A stretch of 64,000 nt of DNA from Flavobacterium saccharophilum (GCF_900142735.1 NZ_FRBY01000008.1:21047-85046), one strand, 5' to 3'; positions 48,175-58,928 are shown, counted from the first letter of the stretch. Notes: generated from the letters alone by a model not told the origin. Translations and numbers: made by a program.

Positions 48175-50913
48175 ATGTGTCAATTTGTAAAATATATTTT
48201 GATGCTTTTTTTGGCATCCCTAATTTTAACTTCCTGTAAACAAAAGCAAGGAGATAAAATCAAAGTCGGGTTTTCTCAGGCCATGACTACCGACGACTGG
48301 CGCAAGCAAATGAACAGCTCTATAAAGATTGAAGCTTCGCTACGACCTGAAGTTGATCTGACTATTAAAGACGCTAATAATAATATCGAGAAACAAATTG
48401 AAGATATAGAACGATTTATCTCTAATAAAGTAGATGTTATTATTGTATCTCCAATTCAGTCAAAACCGCTAACAGCAGTAGTAGAAAAGTCGATAAAAGC
48501 CGGTATTCCGGTTCTTGTTGTAGATCGTAAAATTGATGGAGAAAACTACACCGCTTATCTTGGAGCAGACAATATTGAAATTGGCAGAATTGCTGCCCGA
48601 TATATTATTTCGCACAGTAAAGGTTCAGGTAAAATTATTGAAATTACGGGAGCAAGCGGCTCATCTCCTGCGTACGAGCGCAAACTTGGGTTTGACCAAA
48701 TCATTAATGAAAACAAGCGTTTCCAGATTAAAAATACGATTCAGGGTGATTGGGAAGGAGAATCTGTGAAAGCACCTTTGAAAGCGATTCTTTTGCAAAA
48801 TCCAGATATTGAATACATTTTTGCTCATAACGATCGTATGGCATTAAGTGCTTGGGAAACAGCTAAAACTGTTGGGTTAGAAAATAAAATAAAATTTATT
48901 GGTGTTGACGGTTTAAATACACTGAATGGAGGTATAGACCTAGTAAAAAGTGATGTTTTAGCGGGCACTATTTTATATCCGACAGGAGGAAACGAAGCAT
49001 TGAAACTAGCCCTGAAAATATACAATAAAGAACCTGTCGCTAAAAATAATATACTGAATACCATTGTAATTGATGAAAATAATGCAGAGATTATCGAAAA
49101 TCAAATGGACAAGGTTGATCAGCAGCAAGCAGTCATTGAGTCACAGCAAGGAGCAATAAATGTACAGGAAAGAGAATATGCCTCACAGAACAATCTGGTT
49201 CGATTACTGAGTTTTTTCTTAGTGATTATTTTAAGCCTGACTATTTACAGTATTTATTCGACCATTTCCATTTCAAGAAAGAAAAAACAGCTCGAAAGAA
49301 TTAATCAAACTGTAATTGATCAGAATAATGAAATTCAGGAAATGGCAAAAATTGCAGGGAAAAGCAATGAAGCTAAATTAAACTTCTTTACGGGACTTTC
49401 GCATGAATTCAAAACTCCTATAACATTAATTATGAGTTATGTGGAGTCATTAATTGAAAACGAAAAAATTAAAGGAACGGCACTTATTGATGAAGTAAAA
49501 CTAATTCATAAGAATTCAAATCGATTACTTAGATTGATAAATCAATTGCTGGATTTTAGAAAAATTGAGGAGCAAAAATTTACTTTAAGAGCTTCTAATA
49601 CTAAAATCTATGATTTTACAAATGAAGTAATGACTAATTTTAAAGGTGAAGCTGCTCGTAGAAATATTGATTTTCAGCTTATTTGCAAAAACAAAAACCT
49701 GGAACTCTTTATCGACAGAGGACTCATGGATAAAGTGTATTTCAATTTGCTTTCCAATGCTTTTAAATTTACTCCCGATAACGGAAAAATTAGTATTTCG
49801 ATTATAGAAAATCAGGATAATACAGTTAAAATTAGTTTCAAAGATTCCGGAATTGGAATACCGGAAAATGAATTGTCAAATGTTTTTAATCCCTTTTTTA
49901 GAGCATCAAACAATAATAAGAACAGTTCAGGAATTGGGCTTCATCTCTCAAAAGAATTTGTACTATTGCACCAGGGAACAATCGAATTAAAATCGAAACA
50001 AGGAAGCGAATTTGTCATTACTTTATTAAAAGGTGTCAGTCATTTACAGCCTTCTGAAATGATTAATAAAGGTGAAAATCTAAATACAGCGGCAAATCTA
50101 ATAACAGACAATTTAGATATAGACATTGATTTAAATGAAGTAAATGTAATTTCTGAATCAGAAAAGCATACGCTTTTAGTTATAGAAGACAATGTCGATT
50201 TGGTTACCTTTTTAAAGGCCAAATTATCCGGTGAATACATAGTCCATACTTCTGACGGAAGTGATGCTATTGCAAAAGCAATGGAAATTGTTCCGGACAT
50301 TATCATTTGTGACATTAACCTGGTTGACAAAGATGGTTATGAAATTAGCAAAGAATTGAAAAAGGATTTGCGTTCGTCACATATTCCAATCATTATTTTA
50401 ACAGCTCAAAGCAATAAGGAATCTGTTTTGAAAGGCCTACAAAGCGGAGTAGATCAGTATATTACAAAACCTTTTAGTCTTTCTATTTTAAAACAATCTA
50501 TTTCGGGTTTACTTTTCAACAGAGAAAAACTTCGTTACTATTATACCAATAATATATATCGCATTGAGCCTGAGTCTAAATTTGGCAATCAGGAACAGTC
50601 CTTTATTACTAAAATGAATGATATTATTAAGAGTAATGTTGAAAACCCTAAATTTTCGGTTGAAGATTTAGCGGATAGACTAGGGGTCTCAAGAGTTCAG
50701 TTGTATCGAAAAGTAAAAGCGATTATCGGAATCAACATTAGTGATCATATTAATAATGTAAAATTGGAGAAAGCTGCTGAGCTTTTAAAGGCTAATAATA
50801 TGAATATTTCTGAAATTGCGTACTCACTTGGATTCTCTTCACCAAACTATTTTTCTACAGCTTTTAAGAATAAATTTGGAATTTCACCAAAGGAATACAA
50901 ATCTTCCAATTGA
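48175..50913 (+). CDS. Hybrid two-component system sensor/regulator with periplasmic sugar-binding domain
   Basis: A 912-residue one-protein signalling system. Residues about 25-310 are a periplasmic binding protein domain of the ribose/fructose type (KVGFSQAMTTDDWRKQM, IVSPIQSKPL, FAHNDRMALSAWE, FIGVDGL); a coiled region and a membrane helix (about 343-365) follow; then HisKA with H410 in FTGLSHEFKTP, HATPase (DSGIGIP, SSGIGLHLSKEF), a receiver with D713 in IICDINLVDKDG, and an AraC-type DNA-binding end (about 810-912; ISEIAYSLGFSSPNYFSTAFK). Layout and neighbours match B. thetaiotaomicron BT1754, which senses fructose. It should activate the porter-to-fructokinase genes downstream. The N terminus has a lipobox-like LTSC, but may act as a signal anchor. 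Confidence 0.94.
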   Translation: MCQFVKYILMLFLASLILTSCKQKQGDKIKVGFSQAMTTDDWRKQMNSSIKIEASLRPEVDLTIKDANNNIEKQIEDIERFISNKVDVIIVSPIQSKPLTAVVEKSIKAGIPVLVVDRKIDGENYTAYLGADNIEIGRIAARYIISHSKGSGKIIEITGASGSSPAYERKLGFDQIINENKRFQIKNTIQGDWEGESVKAPLKAILLQNPDIEYIFAHNDRMALSAWETAKTVGLENKIKFIGVDGLNTLNGGIDLVKSDVLAGTILYPTGGNEALKLALKIYNKEPVAKNNILNTIVIDENNAEIIENQMDKVDQQQAVIESQQGAINVQEREYASQNNLVRLLSFFLVIILSLTIYSIYSTISISRKKKQLERINQTVIDQNNEIQEMAKIAGKSNEAKLNFFTGLSHEFKTPITLIMSYVESLIENEKIKGTALIDEVKLIHKNSNRLLRLINQLLDFRKIEEQKFTLRASNTKIYDFTNEVMTNFKGEAARRNIDFQLICKNKNLELFIDRGLMDKVYFNLLSNAFKFTPDNGKISISIIENQDNTVKISFKDSGIGIPENELSNVFNPFFRASNNNKNSSGIGLHLSKEFVLLHQGTIELKSKQGSEFVITLLKGVSHLQPSEMINKGENLNTAANLITDNLDIDIDLNEVNVISESEKHTLLVIEDNVDLVTFLKAKLSGEYIVHTSDGSDAIAKAMEIVPDIIICDINLVDKDGYEISKELKKDLRSSHIPIIILTAQSNKESVLKGLQSGVDQYITKPFSLSILKQSISGLLFNREKLRYYYTNNIYRIEPESKFGNQEQSFITKMNDIIKSNVENPKFSVEDLADRLGVSRVQLYRKVKAIIGINISDHINNVKLEKAAELLKANNMNISEIAYSLGFSSPNYFSTAFKNKFGISPKEYKSSN

Positions 50914-50915
50914 TA

Positions 50916-50958
50916 TAGGTTTAAAATTGATACAAATTAGGTATCAATTTTAAACCTA
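50916..50958 (+). terminator. Terminator after the sensor/regulator gene
   Basis: A perfect 18-bp stem (50916-50933 and 50941-50958) with a 7-base loop. A smaller hairpin (AAGCCTT/AAGGCTT) follows at about 51012-51031 within the leader of the porter gene. Confidence 0.75.
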
Positions 50959-51143
50959 ATGTAACAAAATCGAAACTACACGGTTTTCGTAAATAAAATT
51001 TAAACTCTGTAAAGCCTTGTAAATAAGGCTTTTGTTGTTTAAATGTCAATCTATCAGTATTTATAGAATTAAATTGTAACATCATTAAAAATAAGTTGTT
51101 TTTTTTGCGGATATCTTAGCGACAAGTTTTTAATACATCTACA

Positions 51144-52502
51144 ATGAACAAGATATTGATTTGGTCTGTTACTGCTGCACTGGCAGGTTTTCTATTCGGT
51201 TTTGATACCGTAGTTATTTCTGGAGCTGATAAACAATTGCAGCTTCTTTGGCATTCATCTGATGCTTTTCATGGATCTGTTGTTATGGCAATGGCACTTT
51301 GGGGAACAGTTGTAGGTGCTATTTTTGGTGGAATTCCAACCAATAAAATAGGTCGTAAAAAGACATTATTCTGGATCGGAATTTTATATTTCATTTCAGC
51401 TGTAGGTGCTGCTTTTGCAAATGATCCATTTGTATTTGCTGCTTTCAGATTTATTGGAGGTTTAGGTGTTGGTGCTTCAACCATCGCAGCTCCGGCTTAT
51501 GTTTCTGAAATTGCTCCGGCTGACAAACGCGGACGCTTAGTAGCTCTGTATCAATTTAATATTGTACTGGGAATTTTAATTGCCTTTATATCGAACTACT
51601 TTTTAAAAGATATTGGAGAAAATGCCTGGCGTTGGATGGTTGGAGTTCAGGCAATCCCATCTTTTATTTATATTCTTTTTATACTTACAATCCCGGAAAG
51701 CCCAAGATGGTTATTGTCTAAAAACCGTGATGAAGAAGCACGTAAAGTATTGTTTCAAATAGATCCGTCTGCAAATCTTTCAGATATCATGGATGATTCA
51801 CGAGAAAATGGAATTACCAAACACGAAAACATCTTCATGAAAAAGTATCGTTTTCCGTTAATATTGGCGTTCTTAATAGCATTTTTTAATCAGTTCTCTG
51901 GGATCAACGCCTTTTTATATTACGCGCCAAGAATTTTTGAAGAAGCTGGTTTAGGACAAAACACAGCTTTATTAAGCAGTATCGGAATCGGAATTACGAA
52001 TCTTATCTTTACTTTAATCGGAGTAGCATTAATCGACAAATTGGGAAGAAAGTTGTTAATGTACATAGGTTCTATTGGATATATTATTTCCCTGGGATTG
52101 GTTTCTGCTTCATTTTATTTCAATTGGGGAGGATTATCAGTACCTATTTTCCTTTTCTTATTTATTGCTTCACACGCTATTGGTCAGGGAGCTGTAATCT
52201 GGGTTTTTATCTCAGAAATCTTTCCAAATCATATCCGTGCATCGGGACAGGCTTTTGGAAGTTCAGTGCATTGGGTTTTAGCAGCAATTATTCCATCTTT
52301 AATTCCAATGTTATTCTCAGAAATTGGACCTGATGTTGTATTCTTAATTTTTACGCTAATGATGGTATTACAATTACTGTTTGTAATTTTTATAATGCCG
52401 GAAACTAAGGGAATATCCTTAGAAGTTTTAAGTGAAAATCTAACCAAAAAAAATATCAAAAAAAATGAAATCAAAGAAACATCTACCGCTGGCATTTTAT
52501 AG
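51144..52502 (+). CDS. Sugar porter, major facilitator superfamily (probable fructose importer)
   Basis: A 452-residue inner-membrane transporter with twelve predicted helices. Family motifs are present: GFDTVVISGADKQL, the GRKK loop after helix 2 (NKIGRKKTL), IGGLGVGASTIAAPAYVSEIAPADKRG, PESPRWLLSK after helix 6, FSGINAFLYYAP, DKLGRK and PETKG. It most likely brings fructose or short fructans into the cell, as judged from the adjoining GH32 genes and the fructokinase that ends the operon (compare BT1758). The GH32 gene starts 38 bases before its stop, so the two are translationally coupled. Confidence 0.92.
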   Translation: MNKILIWSVTAALAGFLFGFDTVVISGADKQLQLLWHSSDAFHGSVVMAMALWGTVVGAIFGGIPTNKIGRKKTLFWIGILYFISAVGAAFANDPFVFAAFRFIGGLGVGASTIAAPAYVSEIAPADKRGRLVALYQFNIVLGILIAFISNYFLKDIGENAWRWMVGVQAIPSFIYILFILTIPESPRWLLSKNRDEEARKVLFQIDPSANLSDIMDDSRENGITKHENIFMKKYRFPLILAFLIAFFNQFSGINAFLYYAPRIFEEAGLGQNTALLSSIGIGITNLIFTLIGVALIDKLGRKLLMYIGSIGYIISLGLVSASFYFNWGGLSVPIFLFLFIASHAIGQGAVIWVFISEIFPNHIRASGQAFGSSVHWVLAAIIPSLIPMLFSEIGPDVVFLIFTLMMVLQLLFVIFIMPETKGISLEVLSENLTKKNIKKNEIKETSTAGIL

Positions 52503-54072
52503 TGCTATACTAATAGCTATAGCAGGCTGTAAACCATATTCGGCTGTTGCACAAAATACAACTGTTTCAGTTTCGACTTCTGCCGAGGAACAAATGTATC
52601 GCCCTAATTTTCATTTTACGCCAAAAAAAGGCTGGATGAACGATCCTAACGGAATGTTTTATGCTAACGGATATTATCATTTGTTCTATCAGTATTATCC
52701 TGACGGAAATAAATGGGGACCAATGCATTGGGGACATGCAATTAGTAAAGACCTGGTTAAATGGGAAGAGCAGCCAATTGCAATTTATCCGGATAACGAT
52801 AAATATATTTTTTCAGGAAGTGCAGTTGTAGATACAAATAACACTTCAGGTTTAGGTACTGGTAAAATAGCTCCAATTGTAGCGATTTATACACTGCATG
52901 ATATGACAAAAGAAAAAGAAAACAAAATTGATGTTGAGCAGCAGGATATTGCGTACTCGAATGACAATGGTTTTACATGGCAGAAATTTAAGGAAGGAAA
53001 TCCTGTCGTGAAAAACCCTGGAATTCGTGATTTTCGTGATCCAAAAGCTACCTGGGATGAAACCCACAAACAATGGATATTGGTTTTAGCTGCTCAGGAT
53101 CGATCTCAGTTTTACAAATCAAAGGATCTAAAAAACTGGGAGTACCTATCTGATTTTGGAAAAAATATAGGAGCTCACGGAGGTGTTTGGGAGTGTCCGG
53201 ATTTCTTTCAAATAAAAGTTGAAGGTTCCAATGAGACCAAATGGGTTTTAATTCAGAGTTTAAATCCCGGTGGAGCTAACGGAGGTTCCGGGACACAATA
53301 TTTTATTGGAGATTTTGATGGAACAACATTTACATTGGATTCCAATTTCGCCAAAAGAGTAGAAAAAGAAAAAGCAGTCTGGATCGATTACGGAAAAGAT
53401 AATTATGCAGGAGTAACCTGGAATAATATTCCAAGTGCTGACGGAAGACGATTGTTTATTGGATGGATGTCTAATTGGGAATATGCCCAAGATGTACCAA
53501 CTAATACATGGAGAAGTGCTACTACAATTGCCCGTGAAATTCAGTTAATCAAAAAAGGAAATGATTATAGTCTGATTAGCAATCCGGTAAAAGAAATCAA
53601 TAAATATGTTTCTAAAACGATCAAAGGAAAAAATCTAAATGGAAAAGGAAAGCTTTCAATTTTAGAACCAGGAAAAATTGATTTAACACAGGCCATTGTC
53701 AATTTTAATTTAAAAAACTTAAAACAGGATACCTACACTTTTACACTTTCGAACGCAGCCGGAGAAGTGTTGACTTTCGGGATCAATAATTCAGATCATT
53801 ATTTATTTCTGGATCGTTCGAAGGCAGGAAAAAATAATTTCTCAGATAAATTCGCTTCCACAATTACCAAAGCGGCTTTAGAAGGAAATCAAAAAGATGG
53901 TGCTTTTAAAATCATTTTGGACAAAACATCCATTGAAATATTTTACAACAATGGCGAAAAAGTAATCACCGAAATCTTTTTCACAAACCAACCATTTACT
54001 TCTCTGTCGGTTTCTTCAAACGAAGGAGTTGAATTGAGCAACCTCGTACTTAACCAATTAAATATAAACTAA
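52465..54072 (+). CDS. GH32 fructan hydrolase (lipoprotein)
   Basis: A 535-residue GH32 enzyme. The N terminus ends in a lipobox IAGC (C22), so it is a lipoprotein, periplasmic or on the surface. Catalytic residues: D60 in GWMNDPNG (nucleophile), D192 in FRDP (transition-state stabiliser) and E243 in WECPD (acid/base). The five-bladed propeller covers about 45-370 and the C-terminal beta-sandwich about 385-535. It releases fructose from levan, inulin or sucrose-type sugars; exo-activity is likely from the plain architecture. It overlaps the porter gene by 38 bases and lies 18 bases before SusC. Confidence 0.95.
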   Translation: MKSKKHLPLAFYSAILIAIAGCKPYSAVAQNTTVSVSTSAEEQMYRPNFHFTPKKGWMNDPNGMFYANGYYHLFYQYYPDGNKWGPMHWGHAISKDLVKWEEQPIAIYPDNDKYIFSGSAVVDTNNTSGLGTGKIAPIVAIYTLHDMTKEKENKIDVEQQDIAYSNDNGFTWQKFKEGNPVVKNPGIRDFRDPKATWDETHKQWILVLAAQDRSQFYKSKDLKNWEYLSDFGKNIGAHGGVWECPDFFQIKVEGSNETKWVLIQSLNPGGANGGSGTQYFIGDFDGTTFTLDSNFAKRVEKEKAVWIDYGKDNYAGVTWNNIPSADGRRLFIGWMSNWEYAQDVPTNTWRSATTIAREIQLIKKGNDYSLISNPVKEINKYVSKTIKGKNLNGKGKLSILEPGKIDLTQAIVNFNLKNLKQDTYTFTLSNAAGEVLTFGINNSDHYLFLDRSKAGKNNFSDKFASTITKAALEGNQKDGAFKIILDKTSIEIFYNNGEKVITEIFFTNQPFTSLSVSSNEGVELSNLVLNQLNIN

Positions 54073-54090
54073 CTAAAAACCACTAACCTC

Positions 54091-57000
54091 ATGAAAAGTA
54101 AAATTATTTATTTTCTATTTTTCTTCTTTCCAATGCTGATTTTGACAGCTCAGGAAAGCGGAATTAAAGGAACAGTAATTTCGTCCGACGACGGAATGCC
54201 GCTTCCGGGAGCAACCATATTAATTTCAGGTACAAATACCAGTACAGTTACCGATTTTGATGGAAATTTTTCTTTCGGAAATATTAATTCAGATGCTGTA
54301 ATTGTTGTTTCTTTTATCGGATACGCACCACAATCGATTTCAGTTAAAGGACAAAAAACAGTCACTGTAACTTTAAAAGTAGACAACAATCAACTAAATG
54401 AAGTTGTCGTAACAGGATACTCTAAACAAAAGAAAACAGATATTACCGGAGCAGTTGCGGTTGTAAACATGAAGGAAGTCATGAAACAACCGGAACCAAA
54501 CCCAATTAAAGCGCTACAAGGAAGAGTGGCGGGGGTGAAAGTTACTTCTGACGGATCTCCGAGCGGGGGAAACACAAAAGTGGTAATTCGTGGAGTAGGA
54601 ACTTTAAATAATACAGATCCTCTTTATGTAATTGACGGAATGCCAACTAAATCAGGAATGCACGAACTAAATCCGAATGATATTGAAACCATTCAGGTCT
54701 TAAAAGATGCTTCTTCGGCAAGTATTTATGGTTCCCGTGCTTCAAATGGAGTAATTATCATTACTACCAAGAAAGGGAAAGAAGGCAAGATGAGAATCAA
54801 TTTTAGTACTTATACTTCTATTTCTGATTATTCAAGAAAGTTGGAAGTGCTAAATGCAAATCAATTTGGCCAGGCTTTATGGCAGGCGAATATCAATGAT
54901 GGACTAAATCCTAACAACAATAACCTGCGTTACCAATTTGATTGGTCAGTAAACAATAATAAACCACAGTTGAACAAAGTTTTGGTTCCTGAATATTTAG
55001 ATGCAGATCAAACTCTGAAAGCATCCAATACAGATTGGTACGATGCAATTTCGCAAACAGGAATTGCTGAATCTTATGATTTGTCAGTTTCAAATGCATC
55101 AGAGAGAGGGAACTATGTTTTTTCTTTGGGTTATTATGGAAGTGAAGGTGTTGTGAAAACAACAGATTTTGAGAGAATTTCTGCCAGAATGAATGGTTCT
55201 TATAAATATTTTGATGGTAAACTGGTGATTGGAGAAAACTTTAGTTTCAATCGTACCAATGAAGTTACTGATCCGGGAGTACTGGATCCGGCGCTTCGTG
55301 CTTTGCCAATTATTCCGGTACGCACTGTTGACGGAAAAGGTTGGGGAGGACCTGTTGGCGGAATGAATGACAGACAAAACCCGGTTCGTCTTTTAGAATA
55401 CAATAAAGACAATAACTATGATTATTTACGTCTTTTTGGAAATATGTATGCTGATTTAGAAATTATCAAAAACCTTCATATCAAAAGTAGTTTTGGTATT
55501 GATTACGGGTTTTATAAAAAACGTACGCTTCAAAGAAGTTATAAGTCAGGATATCTGCAAAACGATCAGACATCTGTGACTATTGACGAGTCCGTGAGTG
55601 ATAAGTGGACCTGGACAAATACAGCGATTTACAGCTTGAATTTTGGTAAAAGCAATCTGAATTTAATGGCCGGAACTGAGATGTATAAAGACGTTTTTGA
55701 CAACACAACTTTACGTAAAAATGACTTTTTGATCGAAACGCCAGATTATATGTATCCTGATGCAGGAACCGGAGAATCTTTTACAAGCGGAACGTCAACA
55801 GTATATTCATTGCTTTCGTATTTTGGAAAAGCAGATTACGAGTTTGATAACCGTTATTTGCTTTCAGCTACAATTCGCCGTGATGGTTCTTCGCGTTTTG
55901 GTAAAAACAATCAATTTGGAACCTTTCCAGCAGTTTCTGCAGGATGGAGAATCAGCAATGAAAATTTCATTAAAAATAATGCTCCTGTCTTTTCTGATTT
56001 AAAATTACGTGCTTGTTGGGGGCAAACCGGAAATCAGGAAATCAGTAATACTGCTGTTTACAGTTTATTTTTGGCTAGTTATGCAGGTGGAAGTCCAACC
56101 TGGGCAACTTCTTTCGGAACTGCTTATGACATTGCAGGAAACGGAAACGGATTACTTCCTTCTGGTTTTATCGCAACACAATCTGGAAATGATGATTTAA
56201 AATGGGAAACGACTACACAAACCAACATTGGTTTAGATTTCGGATTATTCAAACAAAAATTAAGCGGTTCTGTTGATTATTATATCAAGAAAACCGAAGA
56301 CATCCTGGTTTTACCTCCTTATTTAGGAGTAATTGGCGAAGGTGGAAATCGTTGGGTAAATGGAGCATCAATGGAAAATGAAGGATGGGAATTTACTTTA
56401 GGTTACCACGATGAAACGTCATTTGGTTTGAAATATGATATCTCTGGGAATATTGCTGCAAACAAAAACAAGATTACACAATTGCCTGATGAAGTGAGAA
56501 ATAATTATGGTGGAGACGGATTGAATGATAATATTTTAGGTCGTCCAATTAACTCTATGTATGGATACGTAACGGATGGCTTGTTTAAAAGTCAGGATGA
56601 AGTAGACAATTCGGCGCTTCAGGAAGGAAAAGGGTTGGGAAGGATTCGTTACAAAGATTTAAACGGAGACGGAACTATTACAGATAAAGACCGTACCTGG
56701 ATAGGAAATCCAAATCCGGGATTAACATATGGATTTAATTTAGGTTTAGGATATAAAAATTGGGATTTCACCACTTTCTGGGAAGGAGCAAGTGATGTTG
56801 ATGTGATTAACAATACAAAATATCAAACTGATTTTTGGAGCGTTGACGATGTAGGTTCGAATAAAGGAACACGTTTGCTTAATGCCTGGTCTTTAGATAA
56901 TCCAAATTCTACTATTCCGGCTTTAACGACAGTGGATAGAAATGCAGAATCAAGATTTTCAACTTATTATGTAGAAAACGGAAATTATCTTAAACTGCGT

Positions 57001-57195
57001 GTTTTGCAATTGGGCTATAGTCTGCCAAAGGATTTATTGAAAAAAATCAATTTTGAAAGCTTTAGATTTTACATCAGCGGACAAAATTTATTGATCATTG
57101 ATGCAAAAAACTTTACTGGAGTTGATCCTGAGAATGCAGGGTTTGGATATCCGCAGCCAACAACTTTTACGGCTGGACTTAATTTTACGCTATAA
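54091..57195 (+). CDS. susC: SusC-type TonB-dependent outer membrane receptor
   Basis: A 1034-residue receptor. Signal peptide (IIYFLFFFFPMLILTAQ), then a carboxypeptidase-regulatory-like domain (about 22-105; IKGTVISSDDGMPLPGATI), TonB plug (about 113-235; VVTGYSKQKKTDITGA, SASIYGSRASNGVIIITTKKG) and a 22-strand barrel ending in FTAGLNFTL with the C-terminal aromatic-hydrophobic pattern. With SusD it imports oligosaccharides across the outer membrane; the neighbouring GH32 genes indicate fructans. Length is full and no frame break was seen. The gene order SusC-SusD-DUF4960-GH32 matches the B. thetaiotaomicron levan locus. Confidence 0.96.
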   Translation: MKSKIIYFLFFFFPMLILTAQESGIKGTVISSDDGMPLPGATILISGTNTSTVTDFDGNFSFGNINSDAVIVVSFIGYAPQSISVKGQKTVTVTLKVDNNQLNEVVVTGYSKQKKTDITGAVAVVNMKEVMKQPEPNPIKALQGRVAGVKVTSDGSPSGGNTKVVIRGVGTLNNTDPLYVIDGMPTKSGMHELNPNDIETIQVLKDASSASIYGSRASNGVIIITTKKGKEGKMRINFSTYTSISDYSRKLEVLNANQFGQALWQANINDGLNPNNNNLRYQFDWSVNNNKPQLNKVLVPEYLDADQTLKASNTDWYDAISQTGIAESYDLSVSNASERGNYVFSLGYYGSEGVVKTTDFERISARMNGSYKYFDGKLVIGENFSFNRTNEVTDPGVLDPALRALPIIPVRTVDGKGWGGPVGGMNDRQNPVRLLEYNKDNNYDYLRLFGNMYADLEIIKNLHIKSSFGIDYGFYKKRTLQRSYKSGYLQNDQTSVTIDESVSDKWTWTNTAIYSLNFGKSNLNLMAGTEMYKDVFDNTTLRKNDFLIETPDYMYPDAGTGESFTSGTSTVYSLLSYFGKADYEFDNRYLLSATIRRDGSSRFGKNNQFGTFPAVSAGWRISNENFIKNNAPVFSDLKLRACWGQTGNQEISNTAVYSLFLASYAGGSPTWATSFGTAYDIAGNGNGLLPSGFIATQSGNDDLKWETTTQTNIGLDFGLFKQKLSGSVDYYIKKTEDILVLPPYLGVIGEGGNRWVNGASMENEGWEFTLGYHDETSFGLKYDISGNIAANKNKITQLPDEVRNNYGGDGLNDNILGRPINSMYGYVTDGLFKSQDEVDNSALQEGKGLGRIRYKDLNGDGTITDKDRTWIGNPNPGLTYGFNLGLGYKNWDFTTFWEGASDVDVINNTKYQTDFWSVDDVGSNKGTRLLNAWSLDNPNSTIPALTTVDRNAESRFSTYYVENGNYLKLRVLQLGYSLPKDLLKKINFESFRFYISGQNLLIIDAKNFTGVDPENAGFGYPQPTTFTAGLNFTL

Positions 57196-57216
57196 TAAAA
57201 GATTAAATCAAAAAAC

Positions 57217-58908
57217 ATGAAAAAAATACTATATATAACAGGGTTTTTAGTGCTGGGAATATTTGCTTCCTGCTCAGATTTTCTGGAAAATGATCCGCGT
57301 GGTGTGTTGTCAGAAGAAGATATTGTAACACCGGAATCAGTAGAAGGGTTTATGAATGCGGCTTATGCGCAGTTAGGAAATGATCATTATGATTCACCTT
57401 ATAGTTTGTGGCCATTTGGAAATGTGCGTTCTGATGATGCTTACAAAGGAGGAAGCGGAACTAATGATATTCAGGATTTTCACTTTTTTGAAGTTTCGAA
57501 CAATATCAGACCGGATTTTGGTGAATTAGATTCTTTTTGGTACATCAGTTATGTAGGCGTTTCCAGAGCGAATAAAGCTTTGAAAGCATTAGAACAAATT
57601 TCAGAAGCCGATTATCCGCTAAAGAAAACACGTATGGCAGAAATGCGTTTTTTAAGAGGGCATTTTTATTTTATGCTAAAAATTATGTTCCGAAATGTTC
57701 CTTACATCACAGAAGATATTCCGGTAGAAGATTATAAAACGATTTCAAACAAAGCACTTTCAAACGAAGAGCTTTGGAATAAAATTGCTGAAGATTTTCA
57801 GACTGCCGCTGATGGTTTACCAGATACACAACCACAAGTGGGTCGTGCTACTAAAAAAGCAGCCTACGCTTATTTAGCAAAAACCCGTTTGTATCAAGCT
57901 TATACACAAGATGAAACTTATAAAGTTACAGGAACCAATGCACAGCATTTACAGGAAGTTATTGCAGCAACTGACAACGTAATAGGAAAAGGAAGCTTAG
58001 AGCCAGATTTTGCAAATAACTTTTTACCGGGAACTTATGAAAACGGAGCGGAATCAATTTTCTCAATTCAATTTTCAGACAATGATGGTACTTTATACGG
58101 ACGATTGAATTTTTCAGATGTCCTGTCAACTCCGCAAGGATTGGGATGTTGTGATTTTCATAAACCAAGTCAAAATCTAGTAAATGCCTTTAAAACGGGT
58201 ACAAATGGTTTACCAGAATTTGACACGTATAATAATCAGGATTTTGATTATAAAAATATAGATGCTAATACAGTTGATCCAAGATTGTATCACACCGTTG
58301 CAATGCCGGGATTACCATATAAATATGATCCTGAATTTCTATACGTTGAAGCTTGGGTTAGATCTCCAGGAACGTACGGTTATTTTGCTTCATTAAAAGA
58401 AAATGTAGCACCAAGCTGCAGCTGTGTAGTGAACATTGATCCGTTTTACGGGAATTCAAAAAACAGAATTCAGATTCGTTATGCTGATGTGATTTTAATG
58501 CGAGCCGAAGCTTTGATTGAATTAGGAAGACAAGCAGAAGCTTTACCATTAATCAATCAAATTAGAGAAAGAGCTGCTCAAAGTACAGGAAGACTTCCGT
58601 ATGTGAATAATTTTAAAATCAATACTTATGTTGACGGAATTAATTGTAACTGGACACAGGATTTTGCGCGTAAAGCTATGCGCTTCGAACGTCGTTTAGA
58701 ATTGGCTATGGAAGGAAGCCGTTTCTTTGATTTAGTTCGCTGGGGAGTGACAGATCAGGTATTGAATGATTTTTATGCAGGAGAAAAAACAAAACGTACC
58801 TATTATCAGGATGCCTTTTTTGATGAAGGTAAAGAAGAGTATTGCCCAATCCCGTTGAAACAAATTAATTTCAGTCAGGGATTATACAAACAAAATCCTG
58901 GTTATTAA
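57217..58908 (+). CDS. susD: SusD/RagB-type glycan-binding lipoprotein
   Basis: A 563-residue surface lipoprotein with lipobox FASC (C19) followed by acidic-polar residues, as in surface-exported Bacteroidota lipoproteins. N-terminal SusD-like TPR region (about 22-230; SYVGVSRANKALKALEQIS, MRFLRGHFYFMLKI) and RagB/SusD C-terminal domain (about 320-563; RYADVILMRAEALIELG, RRLELAMEGSRFFDLVRWG). The end YCPIPLKQINFSQGLYKQNPGY (final residues QNPGY) is standard. It caps the SusC barrel and binds fructan chains. It begins 21 bases after SusC. Confidence 0.96.
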   Translation: MKKILYITGFLVLGIFASCSDFLENDPRGVLSEEDIVTPESVEGFMNAAYAQLGNDHYDSPYSLWPFGNVRSDDAYKGGSGTNDIQDFHFFEVSNNIRPDFGELDSFWYISYVGVSRANKALKALEQISEADYPLKKTRMAEMRFLRGHFYFMLKIMFRNVPYITEDIPVEDYKTISNKALSNEELWNKIAEDFQTAADGLPDTQPQVGRATKKAAYAYLAKTRLYQAYTQDETYKVTGTNAQHLQEVIAATDNVIGKGSLEPDFANNFLPGTYENGAESIFSIQFSDNDGTLYGRLNFSDVLSTPQGLGCCDFHKPSQNLVNAFKTGTNGLPEFDTYNNQDFDYKNIDANTVDPRLYHTVAMPGLPYKYDPEFLYVEAWVRSPGTYGYFASLKENVAPSCSCVVNIDPFYGNSKNRIQIRYADVILMRAEALIELGRQAEALPLINQIRERAAQSTGRLPYVNNFKINTYVDGINCNWTQDFARKAMRFERRLELAMEGSRFFDLVRWGVTDQVLNDFYAGEKTKRTYYQDAFFDEGKEEYCPIPLKQINFSQGLYKQNPGY

Positions 58909-58928
58909 TCTATTTTAAAAACATTCAC

